38,602 bases of DNA from Nemertoderma westbladi (Eukaryota > Xenacoelomorpha > Nemertodermatida > Nemertodermatidae). Every line of letters starts with the position of its first letter. The stretch's first letter is position 1. A program made the translations under genes and the position numbers. The DNA lies in contig JAUCBJ010004401.1 in assembly GCA_032718475.1 (NCBI GenBank), positions 1-38,602 on the forward strand, read 5' to 3'. Of the stretch, positions 13,201 through 25,200 are shown piece after piece. The notes beneath the pieces were generated by a model. It saw only the letters and a program-made list of their open reading frames with translations. It had not been told where the DNA came from and made no database searches.

Positions 13201-16200
13201 AAATAAATTAAATGTTAAACGGCCACCGTCACATGCTTGCAGGTTAGACTGTGTGTGCGTGCATCATGATCTAACTCAACGGACCGGCGGCCCATCAGGT
13301 CGTAGTTGTTGGGTTCCGCGACTTTACATCTCTGTCTGATAGCGATGGAGAACAAGAACTTGGTGTTGTTGAGCTTCAAGACTGGAGAACAGAACAACAG
13401 AACACCAGACACACCGATTGAGTTAGTGGTACCTGTATGCTAAGCTCGCTTACCTTCGTCGCTCACCCCACAACAAATATTGTCTATAAATTATTATTAT
13501 TATTCTGGGAGTTTCTAGATTACGTGAAATATTATAAATACTATAAATATTATAATATAAATATAATATTATAATATACGTGAAATAATAAAGATTACGT
13601 TAAAATGAATTTATGTTTATTTATGTTTGTTTAATATTTTTTGTTCTTTTGTTTATTGTTTGTTTGTTTATGTGCTCTGAAGATTAATGATTTACATCCC
13701 GCGTGCTGCACGCCACTAATCAAAATCAATCAATTAATCGCTAATCGGCCTTGTGGTGACAGATACCTGCGGTCGTAATCATATTCCCCAATTTAATTAA
13801 ATGATAACTTTACCTTTCCGCTGGACCATTCTAATACGTCCTCATTGTCCTTGTCATTCAAACCAATCCACAAGTTTCTATTAGAAGAATCTGAAATGAC
13901 AAGATAAAAAAGAGAAAATCAGTCGCATGTTATATTTTACGGAATTGGATGAATTGTGATTTCGGGAGACTTGTTTTTATACTTGTTGTTTAACTAGCAT
14001 TGTTTCTGACTCTATTTTGAATTAATGTGAACCTTAACGCCTGATTTTGCTGTTTTAGCAATATTGTTCATCTATCGTTTATTATTCACATAGTCATTCA
14101 TTATGTCTCACTCAAATTTACTTTGCATATCTCCTGTGTGAAGATTAATTGTCGTTTATTACCATTATCTCATTCATAATTGGATAATTCCATCCAAAGA
14201 AAACCGATCCCACGACTCCCGCGTCTTTCGTTGTTATTAGGTAATTCTCAATTTACTTGTTTATTATGTGATCAACTTCATACACTGTATTTTCTGTTGA
14301 CTAAATTAAATTTCTTAACATAGTATCTACCCTATCTATTTCCATTGTTAGCTGTTAATAATGTATACAATCTACAAATAGTGAACTAATACATACATAC
14401 ATAGACCCCTACACCTATACGGGTTAACTATGGATTCTGTGGACAAGCTCACAACCAAGGGATCTGTGGACGTACTTATTTATTAAATATCTAGAGAACT
14501 ATCCAATGAAAATCCTTCAAATTTTCAAATTAGCTTCCTAATAAGTAATGGGAAATGTTTGCTTTTCAAAATTTAAAATTTTTCCAATATTTCAAAAATC
14601 ATTTTTTTACATTCACTGTGCGGACATTGCTTTTGGTGACGTCATAATTATGTGTGTTGTGCCTGAGTGTGTTCAGTGATGTCCACAAACCCCAACTGGG
14701 GTCAAGACACATACGAAAATTAATGTCCACATTCCACAACTAGTGTAACACATACAGTATATGGGAAAGGAAACTGAAATGCTTTGTTTTTATGCAACTT
14801 CATGGATATGATTCTAGTAATTGGACTACTTGGTCGGGTCAGTCCATAGAGATAATGTTCTTTTATTGTTTTTATACACTCGTGAATAATTATTGTAAAA
14901 GTTAATATTTCCCTATTAGTTACCTAAGGACTACTTGTGGTACAAGTTTCCTTAGTTTACTCAGTTACTATAACAATGGGTTATCATTTAGTCGATAGCG
15001 ATAGCGCTGAACAATCCCGCCTGTAAAGCAATGCATACAAGTTAGCATGTAGCAATTTGTTTTGAAAATACTTGCAGTCTCAAGAAATATACCGTAATAC
15101 TGCCATCACTGCTCAAAATATTCTTTTTTTCTGCGGGAAGACTAATTAATTGTAGGTTGTATATAAATACAAATAGAGTGGCGCACAACAATTAATGATA
15201 TAACTCTTATCATTCAATTATATTAATTATGAATTTTATGCTTTAAAATTATTTGGACCCTTCTACAGTACGTATTGTAAGAGCAATAGACGCTAAGAAT
15301 ATGTCTTATATAATAAATTAACGAGAACACACCGTTCTAAATACTGTCCATTGCGCACATCTGGGGACATTAGTTTTTGTATTGTTTTTTCTGCAGGCCA
15401 TACGGTATGTAGTTGCAATGGACATTAAGAAATTTTTTTATATATTGACGAAAACACACCGTTCTAAATACTGTCCCTTGCGCATATCTGGGGACATTAG
15501 TTTTTTTAGTGCTGGGAGTATTATAATAGGCCCTACGTATAGTTGCAATGAATGTTAAGAATATTTAATATATTTAGCAAAAACATACCATTGAAAATAC
15601 TGTCCTTTACGCACATCTGGGGACATTGGTTTTTCTATAGGTGAGATAGGCTCTACGTGAACCATGTCCTGGAGTATAGTGTCGTCATACAGGCACCTGA
15701 CCCCCCCCCCCCCTAGGGTTTTTTCTAAATATGTTAGGGAAATTTCTAAATGAAAATAGCGATTTATAAATTTTTATACTTGTTTAGAAATTGGTCACAT
15801 AGAGACTAACCAATTCGCGCGGGAAGGTTTTAAACTTTACATGCATTTAACTCAGAATATTATTTCTCATTTTTTCCTTCACTCAAAACCTATCTACACC
15901 GTCATTTTTTAATGAATTCGTTTGAAATTTTCAGTGAATGGTCTTGACATATTCACATATTGGCCATTGATCAGAAGACTAATGTTAACTAAAAAAATGA
16001 AAAAATATTAACTAAATGTGTTTTATTTTTGGCCGATATTTTCAGATTATCGGCTCAAAACATAACTTACGCTGGAAATTTCAAAATTCTGTCTATAAGT
16101 TTTATTGGTTAATGTCAAGACCATTCACTGAAAATTTCAAACGAATTGATTAAGAAATGACGGAGTAGATCGATTTTGAATGAAGGAAAAAATGAGAAAT

Positions 16201-19200
16201 AATATCATATGCACAGCTTCTACTAAATAAAGTGGAGAGGGCTGCTAAGGAGGTTGGATTGCATATAAATGCTACCAAGACCGAATTCATGACCTTTAAT
16301 GTTGATGGAAACTTGACAACCATTGATAATAAACAACTAAGGAAGGTCGATGACTTCCAGTACCTAGGATCATGGATAGAGAGTAGCAAAAAGGACATAG
16401 AAGTTAGGAAAGCAAAGGCTTGGGTAGCTCTATCAAAAATTGATACCATCTGGAAATCACATCTCTCCAGGCACCTGAAGACTAAGTTCTTTCGAGCCAC
16501 AGTGTAAAGTGTATTTTTATACGGGGGTAAGACCTGGACACTGACTAAATCACTTGAACAACGAATTGATGGTTGCTACACAAGTCTACTAAGGGCAGCC
16601 CTAAACATCAGCTGGAGACATATGGCATACTTTTGGTATTTTAATTCGATATAATTTTATGACGGCCGATAAAGCTACCAACATCGACCGTCACTAATTA
16701 AATACTGTAAATTATCGACCGTCGTAATTAAATGCTGTAAATTATCGACCGTCGTAATTAAATACTGGAACCAGATCGACCGTCGTTATTAATGTTGACA
16801 TTATCGACCGTCGTAATTAAATACTGGAACCAGATCGACCGTCGTAATTAATAGCTGTTGTTGTTGCTATGATACCATGAATAGGCGGGATATTTGAATT
16901 ATGTCCTGCAATAGGCCTAGATTTGGGTACTGCAGCTGTACTTTACCGTACCCGTGCTGCAGTGGTATTAATATATTTAATTTCCGCACTGCCGTATGCC
17001 TTAATGCCTTCCTATGTTTTGTATTTATCAGTTTACTAACAGTAATTAATCAACTGGGTAAACTTACTGTTAAAAGTTCCAACTACAGTAATTTCGATGC
17101 AGTAACACAATAAATTGCAGAATTGTTCCATGTCGAATGTTTGTTTTGACTGTTGAGTTAATTCGATAAAAATATAAATTATTATTAAACATTATTATTT
17201 GTAGTTATTTATAGTATTTATGCATTATTTGAAGTTTATTCAGTAATACAGTTTGTTTGCTATAGAGGCTAGTGCACTTTATGTGTACTGTACTACTGCC
17301 CTGCCCTGAATATAGGCATATAGCTGTATAGGGGTAGACCTGGTATTATGAGCGAACCTCCTCCATGCCCGAATTGTCACCACCATCAGAGTGCTTCCGG
17401 TAATGATACCGCATCAACTAGTTCAGCTACGACTACCAGTGGCGGGAACTCTGTTAGCTTGTTCAATCCAGGCCGATTACATGATGAAATTGCAAACGTT
17501 TTCGCACCGTATAACATACCGACTAGAGAGCGTACTGGTAGGAGAGTTCCAGCAGCCAGACGACTTACTTCAACAACTGCAAGACGTGCAGCGACTCCAC
17601 CTGGACGACCATTGGCTACCGAGTTCTCTAAACCCGTTATAGTGTTAGCTGTTGTTAGCAAATACCCCAACGTCCGTTCCGACTTTGTCAGTAATTTTCA
17701 AACATTGTCCTACTGAATGCAACTGTCGAATTACGTACTCTACTTGTGCGTTCCAAATAACTATACCTCTCCATATTAGTAATGAACATGATACGAAAGC
17801 ACTCCTTATCAACTCCTACTTTGAATCCGGACTCGCCTTCGGTAGGATATAATTAAAAACATTTTAGTAGAAGAATCACCGGTACAGTTGTGTTGTGTTA
17901 TTTTGTGTTATTTGGAGTTCTTCAGTTTTTTAATAATTATCACTATGCGATGATCAATTTCGATTTTCCGGGGGGGGGGGGGGGGGGGGGGGGTAGGGTA
18001 TGGGGTGGGTTTTGAAATGTTACTTTTTCTCATGTAATATATGGTGGACCTGGATGGATCCGCACTGATGCACAGGCGAACAATGTCAACCACACTGAAC
18101 GGCAGGATACGGGGGGATAAACGCAAATTGGCAGTGAAAACAGGAGTGAAAAATAAAAAAAAAACGAAAAATATAAGTGGTCTTTTTGATAATTAAGTTG
18201 ATAATTGAGTTGATAATTAAAATAGTCATAATTTTTGACTGACAGACAAACAGACCAAAAGACAGACCGAGAGACTTAATAACGAGAAACTTAAGAGAGA
18301 ATTAATACTGTTTACTAAGTCCAAGTTTGTTGCTGCGTGACTAATTCGCTGATACAAGTCGTTCAAAACATCAACATCACAGATGAGACTTGGTGAACTC
18401 TGGATATCATCATGAAGATGTAATTGTTCGCACTTACTAATTACAGACAATATCTCCTGGTGCATTATTTCAACTTGATATGCCATATTTAAACTAGCCT
18501 CTGGCAAACTAATATAAAATTACGAAACGAAACGAAGGTAATAAAACGGCAGGGCAGTACAGTAATTAATTACCTACTGCAGCACCGCACCGGTGCGGTA
18601 CAGTACAGCAGTACCCAAATCTAGGCCTATTGCAGGACATAATTCAAATATCCCGCCTATTCATGGTATCATAGCAACAACAACAGCTATTAATTACGAC
18701 GGTCGATCTGGTTCCAGTATTTAATTACGACGGTCGATAATGTCAACATTAATAACGACGGTCGATCTGGTTCCAGTATTTAATTACGACGGTCGATAAT
18801 GTCAACATTAATAACGACGGTCGATCTGGTTCCAGTATTTAATTACGACGGTCGATAATGTCAACATTAATAACGACGGTCGATCTGGTTCCAGTATTTA
18901 ATTACGACGGTCGATAATGTCAACATTAATAACGACGGTCGATCTGGTTCCAGTATTTAATTACGACGGTCGATAATGTCAACATTAATAACGACGGTCG
19001 ATCTGGTTCCAGTATTTAATTACGACGGTCGATAATGTCAACATTAATAACGACGGTCGATCTGGTTCCAGTATTTAATTACGACGCACGATAATTATCA
19101 GCATTTAATTACGACGCGATAATTTCAGATTTAATTACGACGGTCGATAATTTACAGTATTTAATTAGTGACGGTCGATGTTGGTAGCTTTATCGGCCGT

Positions 19201-22200
19201 CATAAAATTATATCGAATTAAAATACCAAAAGTATGCCATAGAGACAACACATGACAAACGCCTAGCTTTATGGTACAATACCACCTGTATCAACCACCC
19301 TCCGTGAACGCTCGACCTAGTAGTAGTTGGAGAATCGGGAATCCTGGAAGGATCTCATTTCCACTGTCCGAGTTCGCCCGACCTAGTAGTAGTAGTAGTA
19401 GTAACATTCATTGCAACTATACGTAGGGCCTATTATAATACTCCCAGCACTACAAAAACTAATGTCCCCAGATGTGCGCAAGGGACAGTATTTAGAATGG
19501 TGTGATTTCGTCAATATATAAAAACATTTCTTAATGTCCATTGCAACTACATACCGTATGGTCTGCAGAAAAATCAATACAAAAACTAATGTCCCCAGAT
19601 GTGCGCAAGGGACAGTATTTAGAATGGTGTGTTCTCGTTAATTTATTAATATTATTATATATTCTTAACGTCCATTGCAACTACCTACATAAGTAGAACG
19701 TAGGGCATAATATAATACTCTCAGCACTAAAAAACTAATGTCCCCGGATGTGCGCAAGGGACAGTACACTATTTAGAATGGGTGTGTTTTCGTTAATTTA
19801 TTATAATGTCTATTTCCACTACAGTACGTAGAAGGGTCTAAAAAATTAAAGGTATAAAATTAATGATATAATTAATATAATTGAATGATGTGAATGTAAT
19901 TTGAATGATAAGAGTTATATCATATATCGTTGTGCTCCACTTTGTTTGTTTAAACATGAATTTAATTAGTGCCCCCGCAGAAAAAAAAAGTAGCAGTGGC
20001 CGTATTACGATATTTGTCCACATATTTTTTAAAAGATTTATACATGCTTGTATGCATAGTGCATGCGGGATTGTTTAGCACTATCGACTAAGTGAAAATC
20101 CATTGTTATAGTAACTGAGGAAAGTTGCACCACAAGGGGTGCTTAGGTAACTCATAAGGAAATATTAACTTTTACAATTATTCACGAGTGTATAAAAACA
20201 ATAAAAAAACATTATCTAGGGATTGCCTGAGCTGCATTGTCTCAACGACAGACCTGACTAACTAATCCATAAATAATTGAACATAACACATAACATACTT
20301 AATTTCAACCACAAACCGGGGTCGTTAAAAATTAAGCTCACTGGGGACATTGTGACGTCATAAAATGACGTAGATAATGTGTGTATACTTATCACTGTTA
20401 TAGTGGGGACATCAATATTTACACCCCATACACACCGAACACATACGAGTGCGGCTTAACACAAACAAAGTGGGGACTGAGCCTAAATACGGTGAAATTT
20501 CATATTTAGACTAATTTGGCAATGAAGATTTCGAATTTCCAGTCAGAACGTTCTGGGGACGTCCCCAGTTCGCGAAAGGTCCCCAGAACGTGGGTATTGT
20601 ATGGCACTTACGTCCACAGTATGTAGCGTTAACCAGTGCATACATACATACATACATACACCCCTACATACATACATACATACATACTACTTACTTGCGC
20701 GCGATTTATACTGTAATAGTAATATATGCCGGGGACATATAGGCCTTTCATTGATATATATTGATCTAAATAATAATATCACTGATGCCATGTAAAAGCA
20801 TATTATTTATATTATAGTTGCGAAAATAATAATCACACGTGATTACTACTGTATGTTTGTTAAACTCTGTATGTACTGCAGTAGCCATATATGAAAAAAC
20901 TACGATATAATGGCTAATTTATTGACGATTTTGTACAATTTTGAATTCGGAATTTTACTGCAAGAGGGGCGATGTGATTGGCCATTTATTTGTTTTCTGG
21001 ACGAATCCGAAAGCTAGTAGCTTCTCATATCCAAGTAAAAACCGGTTTACTGAATTTTTATACAATGTCAACGAGAACACCTGTTAAAAACCAGTTTTGT
21101 TATTATGATCTTAGATTCTTTAATTTCACAATGTGAAAGTATGTTTTAAAATGAGCATTAGAAATAAAATATAACTGAAAGCAGCACAAAAGTAAAAATA
21201 CACTGAGACGGAGCAGCGATTAACTAAAATACAATATAAGACGGCGCTTGTGATGTTAAAAGTATATGTGATACCTAAAAGTTGATAATATTAAATCATT
21301 TGCCTCTCTAGATACATTAGGTTAATGGCCAGCTTGAGCGTGGTTGAAACGTGGCTTAGTTGCGGGCAAGATCTGTAGTGTTCTATCGAAGCAGCAGGTC
21401 GTGTGCAGAGCCAGCAGACACACAATTCTTCGGGTCTCCAGCAGCTTAATTTTTTGCAGAGTTTATGATGGTATCTGTTGGAGATCATTTGCGCTGCGGC
21501 TCGGCGACGTTTACCTTGCAGGTGTAGTAATGAGACATCTGGGTTGCTTGCAGGATTATCAATAGTTTGAAGTATCCTGGTGGATGACGCGTATTTACTG
21601 ACTCCGCACAAAGCCTTCCAAAAGAAAGCCCATGACCATTGGATGTGCTCGAGATCCTGGATTAGATCACTTGGAGTGAACACCTCGCAGCCATACGACA
21701 CAGCAGGGTAGACTACCGCCTTCCAGAGGCGGGATGCTGATTCGAATGAGAGCGATATGATGTTAACTCTCGTCGATAGAAGCACGCAGCTGGCAATGCC
21801 TTTGTTGTATAGATGGTCGTAGTGGGCTGCCGGACCATTCTTTGTTGAGAAAACGACACCTAGGTAATTGAATGATGGTGTGAATTTCAGAGCTACTCCG
21901 TTGTAGATTGCTACATCATTCGCCGCAAGTCTTCCTCCTCGCCTGAACTTTACTACCTTCGTCTTCTCTATTTTTTTACGGAGATATCATTATCCTTGCA
22001 GAAGACTGAAAGTGAATCAAGGCCCTGTTGGATCTGAGAGATAGAGGTACCGATAATTACCAAATCGTCCGCGTACATGAGGGTTAGACAGCCGGTGGCA
22101 ATAAGAAGTGCTGGAAGATCCGCTACATAAAGACTAAACCGGAGAGGCGAGAGTTTATCTCCTTGCATGATGCCGATGGTTTGCATTATGGGTACGAGAA

Positions 22201-25200
22201 CATATGATCCAACACAAATACAAACGAAGTTTACTGATAGAATCGCCCAAATGCAGCATATAAATTTTTGGCTAACTCCTAAGCTGGAAAGTTTCAGGAT
22301 GAGTTTTATGCGATTGATCGAGTCGAAGGCTTTGGTGAAGTCTACAAAAACGCAGTAAATATTACCGCCCTTGTAACTGAGAGCAGTCTTTATTTTCTCG
22401 TATAGAATTTTTATAGCCATTATTGTTCCACGGTTCTTCCTGAAGCCATACTGCTCATCCGGTAAGATATTTCTTCCCTCGGCCCAGTTATATAGTCGTT
22501 TCGTGAGAACAGAAGTGTATGATTTTAGAAAATTCGACAGTAGCGCGATTCCCCTGTATGAGTTCGGCGACGATCGCCCCCCCCCCCCCCCCCCCCCTTT
22601 CCTTTATATAGCGGCAGTAGATAAACGTACAACCAGGCTAGCGGGCAAACTCCAGCCGAGAGGCAGAGCCTAAAGAGCACCAGAATATAGGGCAATAACA
22701 ATCCGTATCCTGCTTTCAAAGCTTCGTATGTGATCCCGTCAGGACCTGGAGCTTTGTTGGAGCCGCTGGAGCTGATAGCATCGGTAATCTCGGCGGGATT
22801 GATAGTATCATCAAGCGATGGGCATGGGTTATCAGGCAGCTGTGGCATCTCAGCAGGTGGACCGTGATATAACAAGCTAGTGAAGTGTGTGGACCTTGTT
22901 TCTTCTGTAACTTGCTGGGCAACCGGTTTGCAACCTGAATTACTCTTGAGAATATTCCAGAAAGATGATTTGTCGATCTCGCATTTTTCAATAAGATCAT
23001 GCTCCTTTTTGGTTTCGAAAAGCTTCTTTTTATCCACAACGAGTCGTTTGTATGATCGCTGACATTTTGCATATTGTTCCCTTGTTTCTTCACCTGGACA
23101 TTCCTTCCGCCTTTTGTAGGCATTCTTAATGTCTCTTTGGGCGGCAAAGCACTCACGATCGAACCATGGCTTCGAATTCTTCGGCTTCCTGGCAATTGCG
23201 GAGTTTGTGATTGCTTCGGAGACAAATTTACAAACTTCATCAACACCATCGTCAGTAGCGACCATGAAACGATCCCAGTCCAACTGGTCATTTAATTTGT
23301 CTAGGTCGATCTGCCATATTGGAGTGGTTCGTGTCTGCTGGTTTGAAATGGTGGAAGATTTCTCTAGTTTGATGTTAACTCGCTGGTGTTTAGTGTCGTT
23401 GGTTTGCATGGTCTCTAATTGTGTTGAGTCAGCCAGAGGTTTCTCAACAAACACCAAATCGATCACACTCTGTCCATTCCACGACAAATAAGTAGGTGTA
23501 TCAGAGTCTGTTAGGCAGTGAAGATCGGCTCCGATTAAGCCATTGCATAGTAGATCGCCGCGTTGGCTTTCTCCATCTATTCTGCAATTAAAATCACCTA
23601 CAAGCATAAGTGGGTTGAGATCATCGAGACGAACTTTATTGATCAGTGGAATTAACTCTAGAAGCATGTCGCTAACATCTGTGTTTGGCTTGTATTATGC
23701 TAAAATTATGTTAACTGAAGCTGTTTTCAGCGCAAGAAGGTTCTCACTGCGGTGTAAACAGAGTTGTAGGCGTTGAGAGTTTTACATTCACAGCGGCTGC
23801 TAAACCCCCAGATGGACGCCCAGTGACGCCATGATCGCACGGCACACTTAGGCAATTGAAACCTGGGATCAGTGTATCTTTAGCCATAGTTTCTGTAAGT
23901 AGCAGGATATCGGTGTCCTGGAAAGTGTGGTCCAACATTGTATCTATGGTAGATTTGACTCCTTCAACATTCCAGAGGATTATGTTGAGCGAGTTGTTAT
24001 TACCTGCGTGATCCCTCGCAGTATTGCATTCATTGAAGGGCAATTCGTTGAGTAGACGACAGTTTTCTTGTGTTTTAAAATGTAGGCAAACGTTTGTGTT
24101 TTAACCAGCTTGCGAGGTATCTGTAAATCTTGTTGCAGCCAGAGCAGCAGATAGTTTTACGGGTTGACTGGTCTTCCGTGACTGGGGTGGCCTTATGATG
24201 TTGGGTTGTGTTATTATATGGTTGTAAAAAACAGACCTATTTTGATTATTCTTCAGATTTTATATTGAATTTCTTCAGATTTTGTATTGAATTTTTTCTG
24301 ATATTTTGTTCTGATTTTGTACCGTAAACCCGTGACATACAGATATGTATTAACCCTAATTGTGTTTTATTGTGAAATTTTGTGAATTTGTAAATCAAAA
24401 ACGGTGAAATAAAGACACCCGGTGATCGACTCGGAATTCAAGCCCGATGTTTTTAAACCTGTCCGGCACATTCACCGCCTAATAGGGCCAGAGTGAGGAC
24501 GTCGAGCCGTACCGGCCGACTGCAGGAGCCCAAAATGGATGGATAATATCACACAACATGGGGACACCAGGCAACATGGGCAGGGCAAGCCACAAGGGGA
24601 GGGGGGGGGGGGTCTCATTATGTTGATGTACACCATTCTATAAGGGTAACTGGTGCTTTAACTATGTTTTTCCTGTACTTGGGTTTTGGGCCAAATTGAA
24701 CCGGGGGCCATCAAATTGAGCCCATCATAATAATCACACAGGCAGCACAGAAGTGCAAAGGGGGGTGGGGGGGGGGGGGGGGGGGGGGGACAAATTACAG
24801 TCACTAAGTTACAATTATTGTAACTGAATAGCTAGTCAGCTTGTCTAACCTGGTTAATACTAAACATTTCGTGGGCGCGTGTAGATATACAGTATATTTG
24901 ATATATATTTGGTATACAAGATATAGATAGATAGATTTATTTATACATTATGTAAAAACAATAACAAATACACCAAACAATGTACCGGTATAAAGGTATT
25001 GTCCAACATAACATATAGGATTACCCCTAAAGCTTTGCAGCTTATTTCCAAGGGGGTCCTTTATGTTACTTGGTTACAAATACAATATTACACTACGCTA
25101 ACCTAAAACCAATATAAAACGTAATTACACTATGTACATGTACAACTTTACCGAGAGCGTGACAATGCCCGACTCAACGATAAAGATGTAATGTACAGAA

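Larger units (their letters stand above)
16621..19241. mobile_element. 2.6-kb inverted-repeat DNA transposon inserted in the LINE
   Basis: Termini are TATGGCATACTTTTGG at 16621 and its inverted copy ending at 19241. The 6-base target duplication GAGACA is at 16615-16620 and 19242-19247, and removing the element restores the LINE frame (SWR followed by QHMTNA). The arms (about 16621-16965 and 18585-19241) contain repeated CGACCGTCG-type sites. The interior has two modest open frames but no recognisable transposase. The superfamily is not determined. Confidence 0.88.
14390..20690. mobile_element. Large foldback element with long inverted arms
   Basis: The left arm (about 14390-15660) and right arm (about 19403-20690) are inverted copies over more than 1 kb. 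Matched landmarks include TATACACTCGTGAATAATT against its inverse near 20185, TAGTCGATAGCG against its inverse near 20080, and GTGCTGGGAGTATTATAATA against its inverse near 19435. Both outer ends carry a (CATA)n run next to ACCCCTACA. Each arm holds three copies of a roughly 128-base subrepeat with CTGGGGACATTAG. No transposase is encoded in the arms. The loop contains a foldback MITE and a LINE, and the LINE is split by another transposon. All of it lies within the 14-kb lectin intron. Confidence 0.75.

Noticed and set aside
16150-16500. A 116-codon minus-strand frame
   Set aside because: Antisense to the plus-strand LINE fragment and running into a MITE arm.
18690-19090. CRISPR-like regular repeats
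   Set aside because: The whole 59-base unit is repeated, with no variable spacers, inside a transposon arm.
22716-23291. A 191-codon minus-strand frame
   Set aside because: Overlaps the LINE endonuclease/RT frame in another register; no motifs of its own.
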